Position numbers and translations under genes: made by a program. Shown piece after piece: positions 8,103 to 16,720 of a stretch of DNA of 59,447 nt (its first letter is position 1; each line of letters opens with the position of its first letter). This DNA comes from HGM04593 sp045654885. GTDB taxonomy: Bacteria > Bacteroidota > Bacteroidia > Bacteroidales > Bacteroidaceae. The notes beneath the pieces are model-generated. The model had not been told where the DNA came from, made no database searches, and saw nothing but the letters and a program-made list of their open reading frames with translations. The stretch is from the NCBI GenBank assembly GCA_045654885.1, contig JAZOOF010000056.1, positions 1 to 59,447 of the forward strand, written 5' to 3'.

Positions 8103-8708
8103 TTAGAATTTGCGTTTGAAGTTCTTCTTGTTGTTATTGTTGCTGCGCTTGTTGTTGTAGCTGCGCGCGCCGTTGTTCTGGTTGAGCCTTATCTCCCTGT
8201 CGGCGATGTCTATGGCGCCGCGGGTGTAGTATCTGAAGTCCTCTATAATCTTCCTGTCCTCCACACCGTCCTTGTTCCATGCGATGTAGTTCTTTTTCAT
8301 CTGTATGAGTATGAGCTCTACGAAGCAGTTCCTCTCCTCTCCCTCCTCAAGTGTCATGGCATGGGCAATCATCTCCTCGACAATGCGGCCGTAGTGCCTG
8401 TTCCTTATCTCGCTGTTGCGGTAGGGGATGCGCTCGGGGGCGACGTGGAACTCCTCGGGCTTTATAACCTCGCATGGGTAGTCAATGTCGAGCTTGAACT
8501 CCGACATTATGGCCAGGTGGTCCCAGAGCTTTCGCTCCTGGTCGGGCAGGTCGGGGAACATGCTACGCATGATGCGCACGATGGTCTCGGCGCACTGCTG
8601 GCGCTCTTCCCTGTTCTCGATGGTGAGCGCGTGGTCCACCATCTTCTGTACCGAGCGTCCGTATTCGGGTAACGGAAGCCTTTTCTGTTTGGTATTGTAT
8701 TCCATCAT
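8103..8708 (-). CDS. DUF4290 family protein
   Basis: A 201-residue cytoplasmic protein of unknown function that fits the Bacteroidota-specific DUF4290 family. It starts MEYNTKQKRLPLPEYGRSVQ, a conserved family opening, and is mostly helical. The last 30 residues are low-complexity Asn, Lys and Arg (RSYNNKRSNNNNKK), strongly basic and probably disordered, which could bind nucleic acid (inference). A start one codon later (second Met) is equally possible. It lies between tsaB and murA with 12-13 bp gaps, so it is likely co-expressed with them. Confidence 0.85.
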   Translation of the reverse strand: MMEYNTKQKRLPLPEYGRSVQKMVDHALTIENREERQQCAETIVRIMRSMFPDLPDQERKLWDHLAIMSEFKLDIDYPCEVIKPEEFHVAPERIPYRNSEIRNRHYGRIVEEMIAHAMTLEEGEERNCFVELILIQMKKNYIAWNKDGVEDRKIIEDFRYYTRGAIDIADREIRLNQNNGARSYNNKRSNNNNKKNFKRKF

Positions 8709-8721
8709 AGCGGTATATCGT

Positions 8722-9429
8722 TTAACTGTTCTTCAAAAGTTCCTTTGGCTTGGTTGCAATGAAGTTCTTCAGGTAGAATGGCTCGAAATAGGCAATATCC
8801 TCGAACTGTTCGTTGAACCAGGCTCTCTCGGCAAGCGGCATCATGTTCTTTGCCAATGCATCGCGGTGTGCGGTGAGGAAACGCGCGTTGGGGTGAGTTA
8901 TGATTTTGCTGCACTTCTCGGCTCCGTTGCCAAAGAAGTAGACGGGCTGCTTGTCGAGCAGCTCCTTGTAGCTCTCCTCGGTCACCACCTCGGCATGTGT
9001 GGGCTTTACCACGCCCAGTGCGCGGTCATATATGGTGGCATAGACCTCGTTGCGGCGCGCATCAATCATAGGGCACAGCAATGCGTTCTCCTCAATCTCC
9101 TCGCGAAGCAGTACCGGCACGCTCATCACAGCCGTTGTGGGTATGGCAATGAGCGGTATGTTGCGCCCATAGCACACGCCTTTTGCAGTCGATGATGCTA
9201 TGCGCAGGCTTGTGTAGGAACCAGGGCCGCTGCTCAGTGCCACGGCATTGATTTTTGCACCTTGCTCGTCGGCTGTCTGCAGTGCCTCTTCAACAAACGG
9301 TGCAAGCACCTTTGCGTGCGACATCTCCTCGCGGTTCACTCTCTCAAAGAATACGTGGCCGTCCTGGCTCAGGGCTACCGAACAGGTTCCTGCCGATGCC
9401 TCAATGTGTAGTATTATTGTAGTTCTCAT
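8722..9429 (-). CDS. tsaB: tRNA threonylcarbamoyladenosine biosynthesis protein TsaB
   Basis: A 235-residue member of the ASKHA fold that forms a complex with TsaD and TsaE to make t6A37 in tRNAs reading ANN codons. It shows the typical start ILHIEASAGTCSVAL and the GPGSYTSLRIASSTAKG segment that contacts TsaD. It is the first gene of the long minus-strand run. A promoter-like box lies 57 bp upstream, in the gap shared with yicC. Length agrees with the family. Confidence 0.93.
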   Translation of the reverse strand: MRTTIILHIEASAGTCSVALSQDGHVFFERVNREEMSHAKVLAPFVEEALQTADEQGAKINAVALSSGPGSYTSLRIASSTAKGVCYGRNIPLIAIPTTAVMSVPVLLREEIEENALLCPMIDARRNEVYATIYDRALGVVKPTHAEVVTEESYKELLDKQPVYFFGNGAEKCSKIITHPNARFLTAHRDALAKNMMPLAERAWFNEQFEDIAYFEPFYLKNFIATKPKELLKNS

Positions 9430-9485
9430 GATTCCTTACATTTTTGCTGTTTGCCGCAAAGGCGGCAGGCTTGGGTAATTAGACG

Positions 9486-9493
9486 CAAAAATA
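9486..9493 (-). promoter_or_regulatory. -7 box upstream of tsaB
   Basis: The minus strand reads TATTTTTG, an exact TAnnTTTG match, 57 bp before the tsaB ATG. No TTTG stands at the right distance for a -33 element. The gap 9430-9645 is AT-rich and divergent, so a minus-strand promoter is expected in it. Confidence 0.4.
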
Positions 9494-9597
9494 CAAATTA
9501 ATTGTCATTATAGCTAATAAATAATATTTTTTAAATAAGTTTTGCGCATGAGGAGCAAAAAACGGTGTTTTAAGGATGTGTATTCCGTTTATTTGAT

Positions 9598-9605
9598 TAA
9601 TTTTG
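9598..9605 (+). promoter_or_regulatory. -7 box upstream of yicC
   Basis: TAATTTTG matches TAnnTTTG exactly and lies 40 bp before the yicC ATG. A -33 TTTG at the ideal spacing is missing. The rest of the 216-bp gap shared with tsaB holds nothing else recognisable. Confidence 0.4.
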
Positions 9606-9645
9606 TCAAAATAGATGAATGTTTAATGGCGATAATTGTTAAAAT

Positions 9646-10521
9646 ATGATATACTCGATGACCGGTTACGGCAAGTCCGTCACCATTTTTAATGACAGGA
9701 AAATTTGTGTGGAGATACGTTCGCTCAATGGCAAGTCAATGGATTTGTCGACACGTATAGCACCGCAGTTTAAGGGGCGTGAGATGGAGATACGCACCAT
9801 GTTGACAAACGTACTCGAGCGCGGAAAGGTTGACTTTGCCCTTTGGGTGGAGCAGGGCGAGAAGGCCGACACACCATCTATCAATGCGGCTGTGATGCAG
9901 GGCTATCTTGAGCAGATGACCGTCATTTCGGCAAACAGCGGCATTGCATTGCCGGCCAACATCTTTGAGGTACTGCTGAAGATGCCCGAGGTCATTGCCC
10001 GCAAGGAGGTCTATGAAGTAACCGACGAGGAGTGGGCCGTTGTGCTTGAGGGCGTGAAGGCAGCGCTTGCCGACCTTGTAGCTTTCCGCAAGCAGGAGGG
10101 CGAGGCTCTTGCACTCAAATTCCAAAGCAAGATCTCGAACATCTCGCAGCTGCTTGCATCGGTTGAACCTTTTGAGAAGGAGCGTGTGGAGAAAATACGT
10201 GCCCGCATCGAGGAGTCGCTCACAAAATTCGCGGGTGTCGACTATGACCGCAACCGCTTGGAGCAGGAGATGATTTTCTACATAGAGAAACTCGATGTGA
10301 ACGAGGAAAAGCAGCGCCTTGCCAACCATCTGAACTATTTCGTGGAGACGATGAACGAGGGTCAGGGACAGGGTAAGAAACTGGGCTTCATTGCGCAGGA
10401 GATGGGACGTGAAATCAATACCCTTGGCAGCAAGAGCAATCATGCCGAGATGCAGAAGATTGTGGTGCGCATGAAGGACGAACTGGAACAAATTAAAGAG
10501 CAGGTGCTCAATGTAATGTAA
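9646..10521 (+). CDS. yicC: YicC family endoribonuclease
   Basis: A 291-residue protein with the YicC-like N-terminal domain (starts MIYSMTGYGKS, the family hallmark) and a C-terminal DUF1732 domain with NHLNYF and GKKLGFIAQEMGREINTLGSKS. YicC proteins are known as endoribonucleases involved in RNA turnover. The conserved end carries Glu and His residues presumed to be in the active site. It opens a plus-strand run and is followed after 6 bp by gmk, a widely conserved pairing. Confidence 0.95.
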   Translation: MIYSMTGYGKSVTIFNDRKICVEIRSLNGKSMDLSTRIAPQFKGREMEIRTMLTNVLERGKVDFALWVEQGEKADTPSINAAVMQGYLEQMTVISANSGIALPANIFEVLLKMPEVIARKEVYEVTDEEWAVVLEGVKAALADLVAFRKQEGEALALKFQSKISNISQLLASVEPFEKERVEKIRARIEESLTKFAGVDYDRNRLEQEMIFYIEKLDVNEEKQRLANHLNYFVETMNEGQGQGKKLGFIAQEMGREINTLGSKSNHAEMQKIVVRMKDELEQIKEQVLNVM

Positions 10522-10527
10522 AGAAAT

Positions 10528-11094
10528 ATGAAAAAAGGCAAAGTCGTTATTTTTTCGGCACCATCGGGCTCGGGCAAGTCTACCCTGGTGCATTTTTTGA
10601 TGAAGCAGGACTCCTCTTTCGGCTTCTCGGTGTCGGCCACAAGCCGTCCGCCACGTGGCGAGGAGAAGCACGGTGTCGACTACTACTTCTTTACGGCCGA
10701 CGAGTTCCGTGCACGCATTGCTGCCGATGAGTTCGTGGAGTACGAGGAGGTCTATCCGGGCCGTTTCTACGGCACACTGAAATCGCAGGTAGAGCAGCAG
10801 TTGGAGCGCCAGAACATTCTTTTCGATGTTGATGTGAAGGGTGGTTGCAGCCTCAAGCGCTACTATGGCGAGCGCGCTCTCTTCATCTTTGTGCAGGCAC
10901 CCTCGGTGGATATTCTGCGCGAGCGCCTCATAAGCCGTGGCGATACCTCGATGGAGGAGATTGAAAAGCGTGTGGGCAAGGCCGAGTACGAGATGACATT
11001 CGCCAAGTTTGCCGACAGGGTCATTGTCAACGACGACCTTGACAAGGCAAAACGGGATTTGATGGAAATTGTTGAGAAATTTCTTAATGAATAA
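10528..11094 (+). CDS. gmk: Guanylate kinase
   Basis: A 188-residue cytoplasmic enzyme that phosphorylates GMP to GDP with ATP. The P-loop is APSGSGKST near residue 10. The GMP-binding segment SATSRPPRGEEKHGVDYYF and the RLISRGD lid follow. Length is typical. It lies 6 bp after yicC, and its last bases overlap the nadD start by 8 bp, so yicC, gmk and nadD should share one transcript. Confidence 0.97.
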   Translation: MKKGKVVIFSAPSGSGKSTLVHFLMKQDSSFGFSVSATSRPPRGEEKHGVDYYFFTADEFRARIAADEFVEYEEVYPGRFYGTLKSQVEQQLERQNILFDVDVKGGCSLKRYYGERALFIFVQAPSVDILRERLISRGDTSMEEIEKRVGKAEYEMTFAKFADRVIVNDDLDKAKRDLMEIVEKFLNE

Positions 11095-11665
11095 GCAGCG
11101 CGTTGCCGTTTTTGGCGGCAGTTTCGACCCCATACATAACGGACATCTTGCCCTTGCGGGCGAGGTGGTTTCGCGTGGGCTTGCCGATGAGGTGTGGCTC
11201 ATGGTCACTCCACAGAATCCGCATAAACAGGATAAGATATTGAGTGACGAAAGGCTACGCTTTCAGATGGCGCAGTTGGCTGTCGAGGGTATGGATGGTG
11301 TGAAAGCCTGTGATTTTGAGTTTTCCTTGCCACGCCCCTCGTACACCCTCACAACCCTCACCGCGCTCGACGAGGCTTTTCCCGACAAGGAGTTCTGCCT
11401 GCTTATAGGTGCCGACAACTGGGAGAAATTCGACCGTTGGTACAAGGGTGATGAGATTCTGTCCCGCTATGGCATTATAGTATATCCACGTGGCAGTGAA
11501 GGCGAGCCTCCGTTGCCGAGCGGTGTCAGGTGGCTCCCTGCAAAACTGTATGACATTAGTTCCACAATGGTGCGTGCGGCTGTTGCGACAGGCAATGACA
11601 TAACAGGCCTTGTTCCTGCAACTGTTCTCCGCTTCATAAACGACAATAAAATGTACAAAAAATGA
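11087..11665 (+). CDS. nadD: Nicotinate-nucleotide adenylyltransferase
   Basis: Transfers AMP from ATP to nicotinate mononucleotide in NAD synthesis. The nucleotidyltransferase motif is GGSFDPIHNGHL at the N terminus, and ISSTMVR is the conserved second motif near the end. The ATG at 11087 is preferred because it places the first strand (MNKQRVAVFGG) correctly. A TTG at 11069 would extend it inside gmk. The length of 192 residues fits the family. The stop overlaps the next ATG (ATGA), which indicates translational coupling to the MORN protein gene. Confidence 0.95.
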   Translation: MNKQRVAVFGGSFDPIHNGHLALAGEVVSRGLADEVWLMVTPQNPHKQDKILSDERLRFQMAQLAVEGMDGVKACDFEFSLPRPSYTLTTLTALDEAFPDKEFCLLIGADNWEKFDRWYKGDEILSRYGIIVYPRGSEGEPPLPSGVRWLPAKLYDISSTMVRAAVATGNDITGLVPATVLRFINDNKMYKK

Positions 11666-12306
11666 GAAAGGCTCTTTTTGCTCTCATGCTTCTCCTTGTC
11701 ATGCCCGTTGTGGCACAGGAGAGAGTGAAACTATATGACGATATGTGTGACCCCCTGCAGGCGGTCTTCTGCGACTATGTGCGTGAGTGTTCCCAGACAA
11801 GTTATATCTCCAATGCTGCCGGTGAGTACATTGGCACGCTTATTGATTATAAATTCTATGGATGGGGGCTTTTCCTTTCATCGGCCGGAATGCAGTCCTA
11901 TGGTCAGTACCGCGATGGCAAGCTGCTCTTCGGCTTGCTCATAAACAGCGATGTAGTGAGGGTGGGCAGCGACGACCACTATGTCATTTATGACCTTTCC
12001 ACCGGCGATATAATGCGCCTGCATACCAGAGATGGCGATATGCCGCTTGAGTTCCCGCTTGCAGCATCGGCAGACGGCGAGCCCTCGCCCTACTCATTCA
12101 AGAAAGAGACCTACAAGAACGGCGATGTCTATTTCGGTGAGTTCTACAACGGCCGCCGTCATGGCTACGGTGTCTACCAGTGGGCCGATGGCGATTTGTG
12201 GTATGGCTGTTACCGTGGTGGTTACCGCGACGGATATGGCATGCTTGTGAAACCCGACCGCCACGTCTACTACGGCAAGTGGGCGGGTGACACAAAAGTT
12301 GAGTGA
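11662..12306 (+). CDS. Exported MORN-repeat protein
   Basis: A 214-residue protein with a signal peptide (1-18, ending in VVAQ). The first two thirds are a compact domain that I do not recognise. The C-terminal part has MORN-type repeats: GDVYFGEFYNGRRHGYGVY, then GDLWYGCYRGGYRDGYGML, then HVYYGKW. MORN repeats form beta-hairpin sheets used as scaffolds or lipid-binding surfaces. Its role here is unknown. It is coupled to nadD by a 4-base overlap and is followed after 28 bp by another exported protein. Confidence 0.75.
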   Translation: MRKALFALMLLLVMPVVAQERVKLYDDMCDPLQAVFCDYVRECSQTSYISNAAGEYIGTLIDYKFYGWGLFLSSAGMQSYGQYRDGKLLFGLLINSDVVRVGSDDHYVIYDLSTGDIMRLHTRDGDMPLEFPLAASADGEPSPYSFKKETYKNGDVYFGEFYNGRRHGYGVYQWADGDLWYGCYRGGYRDGYGMLVKPDRHVYYGKWAGDTKVE

Positions 12307-12334
12307 AACAATAATTTTAAATGGATATTTAATT

Positions 12335-13621
12335 ATGAGAAAAAGATTTCAATGGTTGCTTTTGGCTGCAGTTTTGCTGCCGGCTGTGTCTTCTGTTGCA
12401 CAGGATGAGAGTGTGGTTACCTTGGCCGCTAATGCGTATGTAACTGCGACTGCCGAGGGCAGTGACTCCAAAAATGTCTTTATAGACGAACATAATTGTG
12501 CATTGCGCAATTGGGACAGCACTGACGATGTGGTCAGCTTCTATTTCAAAGCGGAAAAGAGTGGTAAGATGAATGTTGCGCTTCAGGCGAAAGGTCATTC
12601 ACGGATTGAGGTGTCTCTTTTGGGCAAAAAGAAAAAAATCAAGCTCGACAGCGAAGATTTGTCACGCGTTGAGGTTGGAACATTCAAAGTGAAGACTCCC
12701 GGTTACATCAAGATGGAGGTCCGCGGTTTGAAAATAAACGACGGTGCAGATTTCGGTAATGTCTCGGCTGTTCTTGTCGGTGGCGATGTGGCTCCGGTCG
12801 TTTGCGTTGCTCCCGATTTCAGTACCCATTTCGGTCGCCGCGGTCCCTCGGTGCACATGGGCTATGCTCTCCCCAAAGAGAATATCGAGTGGTTCTACAA
12901 CGAGGTCGTAGTGCCCGAGGAGGGTGATATCCCCAGCAGTTATTATATGGCTTGCGGTTTCGGTCAGGGCTATTTCGGAATGCAGAACAATTCTCCTTAT
13001 CCAAGAAGAGTGCTCTTCTCGGTGTGGAGTCCTTTTGAAACAGACAACCCTGCAGAAATTCCCGATTCTATGCGAGTGCAACTCGTTAGAAAAGGAGAAA
13101 ATGTGAAGATAAATGATTTTGGTAATGAGGGCTCCGGCGGTCAGAGTTATATGCACTATGACTGGAAACCGGGCGAGCGTTGTCGTTTCCTTATGGGTGT
13201 ACACCCCGATAGTGACAACAGCACGGTCTATACAGCCTACTTCTACGATAACCATCAGGGCAAATGGGTGCTTGTGGCATCGTGGCGTCGTCCAAAAACC
13301 TCAACATGGTACACAAATGCACACTCTTTCCTTGAGAACTTCAACCCTGTGATGGGTTACATTAACCGCAAGGCATACTATTGCAACCAGTGGGCACGTA
13401 CAGCCGATGGCCGTTGGATTCCGTTGACACGCGGACGTTTCACTTGTGACACCACAGGTCACCTCAGACACCGTCTCGACTATACCGGTGGTGTTGAGGG
13501 TGAGGGATTCTTCCTCTCAATGGGCGGTTTCTTTGATGACTTCATGACATCGGGCACTTGGTTTGAGCGTGAAGGCAATGTATCAGAGGCTCCGGATATT
13601 GATTTTTCAACACTTGAATAA
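12335..13621 (+). CDS. Exported DUF3472 protein (DUF5077 N-terminal domain)
   Basis: A 428-residue exported protein. The signal peptide ends at SSVAQ. Residues about 24-145 resemble the beta-sandwich DUF5077. The rest matches DUF3472, with RRGPSVHMGY, WFYNEVVVPEEGDIPSSYYMA, GYFGMQNN and YNRK-type aromatic motifs. Members are often encoded near glycoside hydrolases in Bacteroidota, and a carbohydrate-linked role is presumed. The start at 12335 (MRKRFQWLL) places the signal peptide correctly. A GTG at 12287 would overlap the MORN gene and is unlikely. The next gene is a GH109-like protein with its own promoter. Confidence 0.8.
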   Translation: MRKRFQWLLLAAVLLPAVSSVAQDESVVTLAANAYVTATAEGSDSKNVFIDEHNCALRNWDSTDDVVSFYFKAEKSGKMNVALQAKGHSRIEVSLLGKKKKIKLDSEDLSRVEVGTFKVKTPGYIKMEVRGLKINDGADFGNVSAVLVGGDVAPVVCVAPDFSTHFGRRGPSVHMGYALPKENIEWFYNEVVVPEEGDIPSSYYMACGFGQGYFGMQNNSPYPRRVLFSVWSPFETDNPAEIPDSMRVQLVRKGENVKINDFGNEGSGGQSYMHYDWKPGERCRFLMGVHPDSDNSTVYTAYFYDNHQGKWVLVASWRRPKTSTWYTNAHSFLENFNPVMGYINRKAYYCNQWARTADGRWIPLTRGRFTCDTTGHLRHRLDYTGGVEGEGFFLSMGGFFDDFMTSGTWFEREGNVSEAPDIDFSTLE

Positions 13622-13684
13622 GGCTTGTTTTTGCATGTTGGGGCTATGGGCAGCTTGCTGTTATCCAAAAAAAAGCCCCGAATA

Positions 13685-13716
13685 ATTGTGAAATAATATT
13701 ATTGTGACTATTTTTG
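13685..13716 (+). promoter_or_regulatory. Promoter of the GH109-like gene
   Basis: The -7 box TATTTTTG (13709-13716) is an exact TAnnTTTG match. ATTG at 13685-13688 stands 20 bp upstream as a 3-of-4 match to the -33 element. Transcription would start near 13723, giving a leader of about 87 bases. The 188-bp gap 13622-13809 also holds a weak 6-bp GGGGCT/AGCCCC hairpin (13640-13679) that may end the upstream run. Confidence 0.55.
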
Positions 13717-13809
13717 TAGTCATGAATAGGCGGTGCAATCTTTTTGGGGTGTGTCCGCGGTGCTTAAGGATGATAAAACACAATCAATATTAATTAATTA
13801 ACTGTAATT

Positions 13810-15483
13810 ATGAATTTGAAGAAATTTTTTGGTGCAGCCCTTGTTGCTGTAATGGCATTTGCCGGCACAACATCACAGGCTCAGTCACTTTCTCCCTCTA
13901 CAAAATGGCATTGGGACAAAGGTACTATCGTAGTTGAGACTCCGGAGCGTCCTGCAGGTCAGGAGCATGTTCTTAATCTTGCTGTTGCTCCAATCAAGAC
14001 AGTTCGCGTAGCGTTCGTTGGTCTTGGTATGCGTGGTGACGGTGCAGTTATCCGTTTCTGCCGTATCCCCGGTGTTGAGATTGTTGCTCTTTGCGACTAT
14101 GAGTATGAGCGCGCCGAGGAGTGCAACAAGTTCTTGCGCGAGCAGGGTTTGATGCCTGCCGACATCTACTACGGTGCCGATGGTTACAAGGCTCTTTGCG
14201 AGCGTCCCGACATTGACCTCGTTTATGTAGCTGCCGACTGGAACCACCACTATCCAATTGCAAAGTATGCTATGGAGAACGGCAAGCACACTGCTATCGA
14301 GGTGCCTTCTGCAATGAACCTTGAGCAGTGCTGGAGCCTTATCAACCTCTCTGAGCAGACACGTCTCCACTGCTTCATCCTTGAGAACTGCTGCTACGAC
14401 GACTATGAGATGAACGCTCTTGCAATGGCTCAGGATGGCGTATTCGGTGAGATTATCCGCGCCGAGGGTGCCTACATCCACAGCCTCGAGTGGTTCTGGG
14501 ATGCATACTGGAAGGATCCTGCCGACAACGATGTTGACAACCTCCACTGGCGTCTGAAATACAACAAGGAGAACCGTGGCGACCTCTACGCTACTCACGG
14601 CCTTGGCCCCGTTGCACAGTGCATGGACATTCACCGCGGTGACCGTTTCACAACATTGGTGGCAATGGATACAGATCCTTTCTTCGGCAAGGAACTTGTA
14701 AAGGAGAAGACCGGCAAGGAGTGCAAGGAGTTCCGCAATGGCGACCACACAACAACTCTCATGCGTACAGCAAAGGGTAAGGTTGTTGAAATCCAGCACA
14801 ACGTTATGACTCCACAGCCCTACAACCGTCTGTTCAAGCTCACCGGTACAAAGGGTTATGCTACAAAGTATCCCGAGCCAAAGCTCGCTCTCTCTGGCGA
14901 GGCTCTCAAGGGCACAGGTGCTCCTCAGGTTGACAACCTCAACGCTCACGGTTTCATGAGCGACGAGCAGAAGGATGCCATGATGGCAAAGTACTACCAC
15001 CCAATCCTCAAGAAGTATGTTGAGAAGGGTCGCGACCTCGGTCACGGTGGTATGGACTTCGTAATGGACTCACGTCTTGTTTACTGCTTGCAGAATGGTT
15101 TGCCACTCGATATGGACGTATATGACATGGCAGAGTGGTGCTGCTTGGCAGAGCTCGGTACATTGTCAATGGACAACAACTGCGCTGCCGTTACATTCCC
15201 CGACTTTACACGTGGTCACTGGAATGAGGTAGAGGGTTACAAGCACGCATTTGCAACAGCAGAGGCTGAGGCTGCTACAGAGGCTGAGGCTGAGGCTTAC
15301 ACAGCTGCTCAGAAGAAGGTTACTGCACAGAAGAACCTTTGGGCTCTCTACGATGCAGTGAAGGCTGCCAAGGCTGCCGGCAATGCAAAGGCTGAAGCTG
15401 CTGCACAGAAGAAACTCGACGCTGCAAAGGCTTCTGCAGAGAAGGCTATTGCAAAGGAGTTGAAGAAAGCTCTCAAGAAGTAA
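13810..15483 (+). CDS. Exported GH109-like Gfo/Idh/MocA protein with Ala/Lys-rich tail
   Basis: A 557-residue protein with a signal peptide (cleaved near SQAQ). A Rossmann domain for NAD follows (VRVAFVGLGMRGDGAVI), then a substrate domain with CDYEYERAEECNKF, VYVAADWNHHYPIAKYAM and EVPSAMNLEQCW. This exported Gfo/Idh type matches GH109, known alpha-N-acetylgalactosaminidases that use bound NAD. Removal of GalNAc from host glycans is inferred. Family members are usually about 450-480 residues. Here an extra tail of about 75 residues (483-557) is almost pure Ala, Lys, Glu and Gln, helical and basic at the end. The gene has its own promoter and a strong terminator. Confidence 0.85.
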   Translation: MNLKKFFGAALVAVMAFAGTTSQAQSLSPSTKWHWDKGTIVVETPERPAGQEHVLNLAVAPIKTVRVAFVGLGMRGDGAVIRFCRIPGVEIVALCDYEYERAEECNKFLREQGLMPADIYYGADGYKALCERPDIDLVYVAADWNHHYPIAKYAMENGKHTAIEVPSAMNLEQCWSLINLSEQTRLHCFILENCCYDDYEMNALAMAQDGVFGEIIRAEGAYIHSLEWFWDAYWKDPADNDVDNLHWRLKYNKENRGDLYATHGLGPVAQCMDIHRGDRFTTLVAMDTDPFFGKELVKEKTGKECKEFRNGDHTTTLMRTAKGKVVEIQHNVMTPQPYNRLFKLTGTKGYATKYPEPKLALSGEALKGTGAPQVDNLNAHGFMSDEQKDAMMAKYYHPILKKYVEKGRDLGHGGMDFVMDSRLVYCLQNGLPLDMDVYDMAEWCCLAELGTLSMDNNCAAVTFPDFTRGHWNEVEGYKHAFATAEAEAATEAEAEAYTAAQKKVTAQKNLWALYDAVKAAKAAGNAKAEAAAQKKLDAAKASAEKAIAKELKKALKK

Positions 15484-15507
15484 TATTATCGGGTATTCGA
15501 TAACTTG

Positions 15508-15540
15508 CGAGGCATCCTTTACGGGGTGCCTCGTTTTTTT
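15508..15540 (+). terminator. Terminator behind the GH109-like gene
   Basis: CGAGGCATCC (15508-15517) pairs with 15524-15533 as a 10-bp stem with one G-T pair, followed by seven T. It lies 24 bp past the stop. This is a textbook intrinsic terminator that separates the gene from the aromatic cluster. Confidence 0.9.
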
Positions 15541-15654
15541 GTTCTTTCATTACAAAAACACACTGAAAAGGGTGGTTCTTATTAAAAAATGACAAAAAAT
15601 AATTGTCTTTTGCTGCATTTTCGTTAAAAGCATAGGAAAATTGAAGTTTATTTG

Positions 15655-15662
15655 TATTTTTG
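15655..15662 (+). promoter_or_regulatory. -7 box of the aromatic amino acid cluster
   Basis: TATTTTTG is an exact TAnnTTTG match, 35 bp before the aroF ATG. A -33 TTTG at ideal spacing is absent. The leader is too short for an attenuator, so control of this cluster may lie mainly in feedback inhibition of the enzymes. Confidence 0.5.
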
Positions 15663-15697
15663 CAATCCACATTATTATAAAATAAACTATAACAACT

Positions 15698-16714
15698 ATG
15701 ATAGCAGTACTTAAAAACGGAGTGACAAAGGCACAGCGAGATAATCTTATACACTGGCTCGAGTCGCAGAATGTAAGGGTGCACGTTTCCGAGGGCGAGA
15801 TACAGACAGTGCTCGGCCTTATCGGCGATACCCGCAAGATTGATATTGACCTGCTTGCAGGGCTTGAGATAATTGACCGCGTCACACGCATTACCGAACC
15901 TTTCAAAAGTGCAAACCGCAGTTTCCACCCCGATGATACCGTGGTTGTTGCCGGCAGTGGCGATAACCTGGTGAAGATTGGTGGCGGTAACTTTGCCATC
16001 ATGGCGGGTCCTTGCTCTGTCGAGAGCGAAGAACAGATTCTAACCGTGGCACGTGCGGTGAAGGCATCGGGTGCAAATATCCTGCGTGGCGGTGCTTTCA
16101 AGCCACGTACATCGCCCTATGATTTCCAGGGTCTGCGTGCCGAGGGTCTGCAGCTGCTGTTGAAGGCTCGCGAGGCAACAGGCCTCCCCATTGTAACAGA
16201 GATTATGAGCGCATCGCACCTCGACCTTTTTGCCGATGTCGACATCATTCAGGTGGGCGCCCGTAACATGCAGAACTTCGAGCTGTTGAAGGAACTTGGC
16301 CGCTGCAACAAGCCCATCCTTTTGAAACGTGGCATGTCGGCTACACTAAAGGAACTTCTCATGAGTGCCGAGTATATCATGTCCGAGGGCAATGAACAGG
16401 TGATTCTTTGTGAGCGCGGTATCCGCAGCTATGACCCTTACACCCGTAACGTTCTCGACCTTGCGGCAGTGCCTGTTCTCAAGGAACTCACCCATTTGCC
16501 TATTGTCGTTGACCCCAGCCACGCAACAGGCGTTTCGCGCCTTGTGCGTCCTATGGCATGCGCAGCCTGTGCTTCGGGTGCCGACGGTCTAATTATCGAG
16601 GTACATAATAATCCGGCATGTGCGTTGTGCGACGGTGCTCAATCACTGACTCCCGAACAGTTCGACGAGGTGGCTCAACGTGTGCGCGAGATACGCAGTA
16701 TAATGCATATGTAA
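15698..16714 (+). CDS. aroF: 3-deoxy-7-phosphoheptulonate synthase with N-terminal regulatory domain
   Basis: First enzyme of the shikimate pathway: joins PEP and erythrose 4-phosphate to DAHP. The 338-residue protein is the Thermotoga-like type Ibeta. A ferredoxin-like regulatory domain (about 1-70) precedes the TIM barrel. In the barrel, MAGPCSVES holds the metal-binding Cys, LRGGAFKPRTSPY binds PEP, and VVDPSHATG and DGLIIEVHNNP carry further ligands. In this type the N-terminal domain mediates feedback by Tyr or Phe. No chorismate mutase domain is fused here, unlike the DAHP synthase of many Bacteroides; that activity sits on PheA instead. tyrA follows after 6 bp. Confidence 0.95.
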   Translation: MIAVLKNGVTKAQRDNLIHWLESQNVRVHVSEGEIQTVLGLIGDTRKIDIDLLAGLEIIDRVTRITEPFKSANRSFHPDDTVVVAGSGDNLVKIGGGNFAIMAGPCSVESEEQILTVARAVKASGANILRGGAFKPRTSPYDFQGLRAEGLQLLLKAREATGLPIVTEIMSASHLDLFADVDIIQVGARNMQNFELLKELGRCNKPILLKRGMSATLKELLMSAEYIMSEGNEQVILCERGIRSYDPYTRNVLDLAAVPVLKELTHLPIVVDPSHATGVSRLVRPMACAACASGADGLIIEVHNNPACALCDGAQSLTPEQFDEVAQRVREIRSIMHM

Positions 16715-16720
16715 ACAGGT

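Noticed and set aside
9736..11208. Open frame of 490 codons on the minus strand across yicC and gmk
   Set aside because: It is antisense to three well-recognised conserved genes, its translation shows no family motif, and such frames arise from the biased codon use of the real genes.
13885..15045. Open frame of 386 codons antisense to the GH109-like gene
   Set aside because: No recognisable domain, no promoter or start context, and fully inside a clear gene on the other strand.
15541..15697. Riboswitch or attenuator upstream of aroF
   Set aside because: After the terminator of the previous gene only AT-rich sequence and a promoter box remain; no leader peptide with Trp, Tyr or Phe runs and no known riboswitch core.
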